From an uncultured Collinsella sp. (lineage in GTDB: Bacteria; Actinomycetota; Coriobacteriia; Coriobacteriales; Coriobacteriaceae), in contig CABSLA010000006.1 in the NCBI GenBank assembly GCA_902478545.1, positions 1 through 64,000 on the forward strand: a stretch of DNA of 64,000 nt, given 5' to 3'. Positions 60,583-64,000 of this stretch are shown here, piece after piece. Numbering within the stretch: the first letter of the stretch is position 1; each line of letters opens with the position of its first letter. The translations under genes were made by a program, and so were the position numbers. The notes beneath the pieces are model-generated. The model was given only the letters and a program-made list of their open reading frames with translations, ran no database searches and was not told where the DNA came from.

Positions 60583-60615
60583 AAAAGGCCCCGACCGCAT
60601 ATGGCGATCGGGGCC
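60583..60615 (-). terminator. Terminator of the sigma-like regulator gene
   Basis: On the minus strand GGCCCCGA and TCGGGGCC arms (60587-60615) are followed by TTTTGTCTTT. Confidence 0.8.
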
Positions 60616-60643
60616 GACATGCTGACGCGAACCAGCTATCCAA

Positions 60644-61096
60644 TTATATTGCCGCACGGCCCACGCCAGCCCTTGCGGTGGCGACGCCAACCATATCGAC
60701 CCAGTCCAGGGCCGATGACATATCTGAATGCACCGACCTCACCGATACGCCCAGCGTCCCCGCGATCTCCTGCAGCGTGCGGTCCTCGCAGTAGCGCAGC
60801 TCCAGCACGTCTCCCCAGCGCTTGCCAGGGTTGGCCGAGCGCACACCCGCACAGAGTTCGCGCCCGCGCTCCACCTCGCGCCGCAGCTCCGACAGCTCCG
60901 CGCCGCTGCGGCGCTCATAGTCGATCCTGTCATCCGTCGAGCGCATAAAGTCCGTCCCGTGCGCGCCCTTGCCCACGGCGTCGTAGCGCTGGGCGCGCAC
61001 CTGCTCGCGCGCCTGCATCGACTCGATGACCGCCAGGCGGCGGTCGATGCCGCGCTGGGCGGCCCGTACAGTCTCCAGATATTCCCTTGCGTCCAT
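60644..61096 (-). CDS. Phage sigma-70 region-4-like transcriptional regulator
   Basis: 150 residues from ATG 61096 (GGGAGG four nt upstream). An N-terminal helical part (YLETVRAAQRGIDRRLAVIE) is followed by a sigma region-4-type helix-turn-helix near 100-135: VLELRYCEDRTLQEIAGTLG and VSVRSVHSDMSSALDW. It resembles the DUF1492/ArpU-type proteins that turn on late genes in Gram-positive phages. It is the last gene before the repeat array and the head genes, where such a regulator is expected. Confidence 0.75.
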   Translation of the reverse strand: MDAREYLETVRAAQRGIDRRLAVIESMQAREQVRAQRYDAVGKGAHGTDFMRSTDDRIDYERRSGAELSELRREVERGRELCAGVRSANPGKRWGDVLELRYCEDRTLQEIAGTLGVSVRSVHSDMSSALDWVDMVGVATARAGVGRAAI

Positions 61097-61215
61097 GTGA
61101 CCTCCCGCGTGGTACCATGCTCTACGCCACATAGAGGATGCCGGGAGGCGTCTTTGCCAAAGGCCGCCGGCGCTCCAACGCCAGCGGCCTTAATTATATA
61201 TCTACCTGCGGAAAC

Positions 61216-61464
61216 TCAATATCTCATCGCAACCTCGCGCCGCATGGCCATGATCTCGTCGTGCACCGCGCCCGAGCCTGCCAAATAGCGGTCGACCCTG
61301 TCGCGCTTGGGCTTGGCGCCCCTGCGGCGGGCCTCCTTCGCGCGGTCCTGCTCGTGCTTTCGCCGGCAGTCATCCGAGCAGTACTTGGCCTTGGGCACCT
61401 GCGGGATGAAGATCCTCCCGCAGACCGCGCAGCTCCTCTCCTGCACGTCCCACATCACGGTCAT
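61216..61464 (-). CDS. Zinc-finger phage protein
   Basis: 82 residues from ATG 61464, with GGAGG eight nt upstream. CAVCGRIFIPQVPKAKYCSD and DCRR form a C2-C2 zinc site, followed by a basic helix (RAKEARRRGAKPKRDRVDRY). It resembles the DUF2116/Zn-ribbon-and-basic-tail proteins of phages. Its ATG overlaps the stop of the small gene upstream (ATGA). Confidence 0.65.
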   Translation of the reverse strand: MTVMWDVQERSCAVCGRIFIPQVPKAKYCSDDCRRKHEQDRAKEARRRGAKPKRDRVDRYLAGSGAVHDEIMAMRREVAMRY

Positions 61465-61565
61465 CTCATCGACCTCCTGCACCTGCGGGCGCGCCGCGCC
61501 TCGATGCTCTTGCGCACGCGGCGGTTCTCGATAATCATCCGCCGCAGCCTCTCAAACAGCCTCAT
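61461..61565 (-). CDS. 34-residue arginine-rich peptide
   Basis: MRLFERLRRMIIENRRVRKS, then IEARRARRCRRSMR. Its ATG overlaps the stop of the upstream gene (ATGA at 61565-61562), and its own stop overlaps the next ATG in the same way (61464-61461). Double overlap with coding genes is good evidence that it is translated. It is very basic, so it may bind nucleic acid. No family known. Confidence 0.6.
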   Translation of the reverse strand: MRLFERLRRMIIENRRVRKSIEARRARRCRRSMR

Positions 61566-61774
61566 CGCCTAGCCTTCCTCGACCTCTTGAGGGCGCGGGC
61601 CCGGTCGCGCTCCAGCGCCCGCGCCCTCCGCTCCGCCTCCCCGATCTGCGCCGCCGTCACGCGCGGCGCGTCGGCACGACCGTGCACGAGCGCCCGGCGG
61701 GCGGGACCCGACACCAGATCGGGCATCGCACGCCAGGCGGTCGCGCGGAACAGCTCGACCGCCGAGCGGATCAC
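61562..61774 (-). CDS. Small phage protein with basic C-terminal helix
   Basis: 70 residues from GTG at 61774, which shares bases with the stop of the Lar-like gene (GTGA). It has VIRSAVELFRATAWRAMPDL, then TAAQIGEAERRARALERDRA and a Lys/Arg tail. Unknown function. A longer frame upstream to 61948 is a shadow of the Lar-like gene. Confidence 0.6.
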   Translation of the reverse strand: MIRSAVELFRATAWRAMPDLVSGPARRALVHGRADAPRVTAAQIGEAERRARALERDRARALKRSRKARR

Positions 61775-61986
61775 CGGCTGTTCCAGCTGTCCGCGAGCAT
61801 GGCCACCGCATGGCGGAACGGCGGCAGGTCCATGCTTCCCCACGCGACGCTGTTCGACATCCCGCAGGCGGGGCACCCGACGCTCAGCACGTTGGGCTTG
61901 GTCAGGGAACGCTCTCGCACGTCCTCCACCTTGGGCTCCGCCCCGCACTTAGGGCACGCCTTGAACTCAACATCATTAAAGGTCAC
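61771..61986 (-). CDS. Lar-family restriction-alleviation-like zinc protein
   Basis: 71 residues: KACPKCGAEPKVED, VGCPACGMSNS, then FRHAVAMLADSWNSR. Two CxxC pairs and the closing W-N match the Lar/YdaE restriction alleviation family of phages, which helps evade type I restriction in E. coli. It overlaps the genes on both sides. Function by family only. Confidence 0.75.
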   Translation of the reverse strand: MTFNDVEFKACPKCGAEPKVEDVRERSLTKPNVLSVGCPACGMSNSVAWGSMDLPPFRHAVAMLADSWNSR

Positions 61987-62224
61987 AGTTCTCTCCCATC
62001 TCCCTGAACTCGTCCTCGTAGCACCTCGGGCACACGGCGTAGCCGAACCCGAGCTCGTTATGGATCAGCCGCGAGCAGTAGCTCTCGCCGAACACCACCT
62101 CGCACCCGCACTCCGCGCAGTCGACCACGGTCGAGAAGTCGGCCGCGCTCACGCTCGCGCCGTCCGGCACGCGCCAGTCCCTGTACTCGCGCTGCCCCGG
62201 CACCCACCTAATCGCTCGCTTCAT
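61976..62224 (-). CDS. Zinc-ribbon phage protein
   Basis: 82 residues from ATG 62224: MKRAIRWVPGQREYRDWRVP, then VVDCAECGCEVVFGESYCSR and YAVCPRCYEDEF. The CxxC pairs form a zinc ribbon. It overlaps the upstream gene by 17 nt and the Lar-like gene by 11 nt. Unknown function. Confidence 0.65.
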   Translation of the reverse strand: MKRAIRWVPGQREYRDWRVPDGASVSAADFSTVVDCAECGCEVVFGESYCSRLIHNELGFGYAVCPRCYEDEFREMGENCDL

Positions 62225-62450
62225 GGGCCCGCTCCCCTCCGCTTCCCAGAAATCCGGGCACCAGCGCCGCGACCATAGCGACGGTCTCGAGGGTGACCAT
62301 ATCGGTCGCGATGCTATGGCAGTATTCAAGGACATCCATGTCATCGACCGCAACGGGGTCTTTGCCCTCGATCGCGCTCAGCACACCTCGCGCGTCCTCG
62401 GCGATTTCGTTAATCAGATATGTCTTCGTTTTCGCATAGATCTCGTTCAC
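62208..62450 (-). CDS. Small helical phage protein
   Basis: 80 residues, acidic and helical (MNEIYAKTKTYLINEIAEDA, VDDMDVLEYCHSIATDMVTL), with a Gly-rich C-terminus. Its ATG directly abuts the stop of the upstream gene. No family recognised. Confidence 0.6.
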   Translation of the reverse strand: MNEIYAKTKTYLINEIAEDARGVLSAIEGKDPVAVDDMDVLEYCHSIATDMVTLETVAMVAALVPGFLGSGGERAHEASD

Positions 62451-62714
62451 TTAAAGTTCCTCTCCGCAGAACGGGCAGTACTTGATGTCCTCGATGTAGG
62501 CGGTCGCCGTCACGTCGGCGCCGACGGTCTCTCCGCACGAGCCGTTGACTGAGACGTCGAGCTCCACGCTGGTATCCAACTCGACCCTGACGATCGGCTC
62601 GCCGTCATATCGGCGCGCCAGGGTCATGGAACCCACAGACCAGCTTCGGACGTCTCGGCCAGGCGCAGAATGGACTGACGCGATGCGGGATCCACCGCAG
62701 AAATAGCAACTCAT
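62451..62714 (-). CDS. Zinc-ribbon phage protein
   Basis: 87 residues with a split zinc site: MSCYFCGGSR at the front and IKYCPFCGEEL at the end, with a beta-rich middle (PIVRVELDTSVELDVSVNGS). Its start overlaps the upstream stop by four bases. Unknown function. Confidence 0.65.
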   Translation of the reverse strand: MSCYFCGGSRIASVHSAPGRDVRSWSVGSMTLARRYDGEPIVRVELDTSVELDVSVNGSCGETVGADVTATAYIEDIKYCPFCGEEL

Positions 62715-62893
62715 TTGCCATCACCTACCAGCCTGCTTAAAAGACGATCCATGCTCTCATCGCATATTGTGAGCGTGGCTGCCTCACCAGCCCAGACCTT
62801 TCTGCCTGCGACGTTGACGAATGAGATCTTGTCCATGTTGACGATGTACCTGTAGCCATCGTCGTCGTATAGCTCAATGAAATCTCGGCCCAC
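62711..62893 (-). CDS. Small beta-rich phage protein
   Basis: 60 residues from GTG at 62893: FIELYDDDGYRYIVNMDKIS, FVNVAGRKVWAGEAATLTIC. The GTG shares one base with the TAG of the zinc-ribbon frame upstream (TAGTG). Unknown function. Confidence 0.6.
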   Translation of the reverse strand: MGRDFIELYDDDGYRYIVNMDKISFVNVAGRKVWAGEAATLTICDESMDRLLSRLVGDGK

Positions 62894-63117
62894 TAAAGCT
62901 CGCCCCCATTCCAGCCGTCGGGCATGTCCTCCCTGCGGCGGCGCGTCCTATACGTGCGCACGGTGGCAATCTCGACCTCGAATGTGCGCCCGCACTCCGG
63001 GCACTCGATTTCATCCTCTTCATCGTCGTACTCCCACGGATCACCGATGGAACTCTCGCAGTAGGGGCAGATCAGGCGCTCCTCATCGAACTGCTCGTTC
63101 CGCCACTTGTACGAGAT
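62893..63117 (-). CDS. Zinc-ribbon protein frame without a canonical start codon
   Basis: Right after the TAA of the upstream gene, and in the same frame, 74 codons stay open to a TAG. They encode SYKWRNEQFDEERLICPYCE, an acidic stretch, IECPECGRTFEVEIATVRTY and a basic tail. The two CxxC pairs and the coding look are convincing. No ATG, GTG or TTG is found before the first zinc knuckle. An ATC at the very start has AGGAAGG five nt upstream. It could use that codon, be a read-through extension of the upstream gene, or be a gene with a mutated start. Confidence 0.5.
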   Translation of the reverse strand: MSYKWRNEQFDEERLICPYCESSIGDPWEYDDEEDEIECPECGRTFEVEIATVRTYRTRRRREDMPDGWNGGEL

Positions 63118-63240
63118 TTAGGCCTTCCTGAAGCACTCATCGCATGTCGATTCCCCCTGCTCGCCTAAAATCGCTGCCACCGAAGGCCGCCACTCGTGAT
63201 AGTTCGGCGTCGGCTTGCCGCACACATGGCAGGTGTACAT
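63118..63240 (-). CDS. 40-residue zinc-finger phage peptide
   Basis: MYTCHVCGKPTPNYHEWRPS, then VAAILGEQGESTCDECFRKA. Two CxxC pairs make a full zinc-binding site. GGAGG lies five nt before the ATG, the best ribosome-binding site in this part of the window. It is shorter than usual gene-finding limits but well supported. Unknown function. Confidence 0.7.
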   Translation of the reverse strand: MYTCHVCGKPTPNYHEWRPSVAAILGEQGESTCDECFRKA

Positions 63241-63254
63241 CTTTGCCTCCTCAC

Positions 63255-63734
63255 TCACTTCTCGCTCCTATCCCTCTTGCCATCACCCGCGTATAGACGC
63301 TTGATGCGTCCCCTGATGTTGCTGACCATCCAGCTCACACAGCAGTCGGCATCAGAGAGCTTGCACTTTCCGTCTTTGTCCATATGGCCGCGGCACAGAC
63401 CTCTGGCGTCGAGGTAAACGCAAGCCGGATGCCCGCTGCGGCCGCCTTGCTGCGGGGTCTCGCCGAGGTCATCCAGCAGCTTCTCCCAGCTGTTGGGCGC
63501 TTTGAGATGCAGCGACGAGACGTCAATCAGGTCCTTGGTGAACGCGCACTCCATGAACCAACCGTCCATGAGCGGGAAGTGCACAAAGGACTTGACCTTG
63601 TAATGCTCGCCGCGCGGACCGTACAAACTCGTGGTGTCCAACGGCACGCGGTGCCCGTCCTTGTCGACGGGGCCCAGCGGCACCACCTCCCCGTCCGCAG
63701 TCATGATGCTATCGACCGTGAGACGCTCCTTCAC
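63255..63734 (-). CDS. Phage protein with C-terminal cysteine cluster
   Basis: 159 residues from GTG at 63734, which overlaps the stop of the upstream gene (GTGA). The front is beta-rich (LTVDSIMTADGEVVPLGPVD, KVKSFVHFPLMDGWFMECAF). The end has PACVYLDARGLCRGH, KCKLSDADCC and a basic tail. The five cysteines could bind metal. The family is not recognised; it sits among early or accessory phage genes. Confidence 0.6.
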   Translation of the reverse strand: MKERLTVDSIMTADGEVVPLGPVDKDGHRVPLDTTSLYGPRGEHYKVKSFVHFPLMDGWFMECAFTKDLIDVSSLHLKAPNSWEKLLDDLGETPQQGGRSGHPACVYLDARGLCRGHMDKDGKCKLSDADCCVSWMVSNIRGRIKRLYAGDGKRDRSEK

Positions 63735-63967
63735 TTCGTGCTCCAATCCTTCTCGATTTCCTTCTCCTCCGCGACCATGATCAGCGCCTTGTTGAGGCAT
63801 CGCCTCGCCTGGCGCAGCTCGTCGCAGATGTCGCAGCTCGTCGCGACATGTCGCACTCCTGTCGCAGCATGTCGCAGCCGGTCGCGCTCCCTGAGCGACC
63901 TCTTCGCGTCCTCGAGCCTGCCGACGGCGAGGTCGATCCAGTCGGCAGGTCCGCACCTGTAGCTCAC
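63731..63967 (-). CDS. Small helical phage protein
   Basis: 78 residues from GTG at 63967: ADWIDLAVGRLEDAKRSLRE, CDICDELRQARRCLNKALIM. It overlaps its neighbours on both sides (GTGA). Unknown function. Confidence 0.55.
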   Translation of the reverse strand: MSYRCGPADWIDLAVGRLEDAKRSLRERDRLRHAATGVRHVATSCDICDELRQARRCLNKALIMVAEEKEIEKDWSTK

Positions 63968-64000
63968 CGCGACTCACCTCTCACGCCGAAGATGTCGGCG
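63964..64000 (-). CDS. C-terminal end of a phage gene (runs off right edge)
   Basis: The last codons read ADIFGVRGESR and stop at TGA (63966-63964), which overlaps the GTG start of the next gene. Too little is present to identify it. Confidence 0.5.
   Translation of the reverse strand, partial: ADIFGVRGESR

Larger units (their letters stand above)
35186..64000 (-). mobile_element. Siphovirus-like prophage (partial, runs off right edge)
   Basis: From the tRNA-Lys fragment to the window edge every gene reads leftward. They follow a phage order: accessory genes, regulator, terminase, portal, head, tail, DGR, holin, endolysin. Composition is higher in GC than the flanking host genes. Integrase, repressor and replication genes are not in the window and should lie to the right. 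Confidence 0.9.

Noticed and set aside
60463..60690. Small frame reading through the 10-bp repeats (repeated LQTIAD-type peptide)
   Set aside because: The repeat translates by chance because one frame is open; it overlaps a terminator and lacks a ribosome-binding site.

Overview
The window looks like a chromosome segment of a high-GC Gram-positive anaerobe of the Coriobacteriia, most like Collinsella. This is inferred from gene content: a SUF-only Fe-S operon, the NifU-like/GGGtGRT pair, LPXTG-type and amidase surface proteins, and a large family-2 glycosyltransferase cluster. No rRNA or other marker gene is present to prove it. About 35 kb of host DNA is followed by about 29 kb of an integrated siphovirus-like prophage that continues past the right edge.

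Host part. 1-3.0 kb: the start of a secreted protein, then a bifunctional cell-wall hydrolase (amidase plus glucosaminidase) carrying two near-identical GC-rich repeat modules. 3.5-7.7 kb: a scrap-yard of IS3 and IS21 fragments around an Abi-type HEPN gene. 7.8-8.9 kb: an AAA ATPase. 9.1-18.5 kb: a surface-polysaccharide locus with five leftward family-2 glycosyltransferases, then a rightward membrane acyltransferase and a GlfT-like glycosyltransferase. 18.5-22.3 kb: an AAA-ATPase/PD-(D/E)XK-type protein and a sortase-anchored protein. 22.4-29.1 kb: an Rrf2 regulator transcribed with a MNT/HEPN pair, divergent from sufC-sufB-sufD-sufS-sufU. 29.1-35 kb: a REP-associated tyrosine transposase, the NifU-like/GGGtGRT pair, an FAD-dependent oxidoreductase, and dinD.

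Prophage part (about 35.2 kb to the edge, all genes leftward). The left end is a 46-nt 3' fragment of a tRNA-Lys(CTT) gene, so the phage probably used this tRNA as attB; the integrase and intact tRNA should lie right of the window. Read in the direction of transcription, from the right edge: small zinc-ribbon and accessory genes, many coupled by ATGA/GTGA overlaps; a sigma-region-4-like regulator; an array of nine 10-bp repeats between two terminators; HNH nuclease; ParB-DUF4417 protein; JAB/RadC-like protein; small and large terminase; portal; MuF-like head protein; scaffold; capsid; connectors; major tail protein; a tail chaperone pair joined by a canonical -1 frameshift site; tape measure; tail tip proteins; a diversity-generating retroelement (DGR); and a lysis cassette (XkdX, holin, endolysin).

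The most notable system is the DGR at 37.7-40.8 kb. It has a C-type-lectin-like variable protein with its variable repeat, an Avd-like helper, a 124-bp template repeat and a reverse transcriptase, in the classical order. All nine differences between template and variable repeat fall at adenines of the coding strand, which is the signature of adenine-specific mutagenic homing. The target lies in the last tail-region gene before lysis, so it probably diversifies the receptor-binding tip of the phage.
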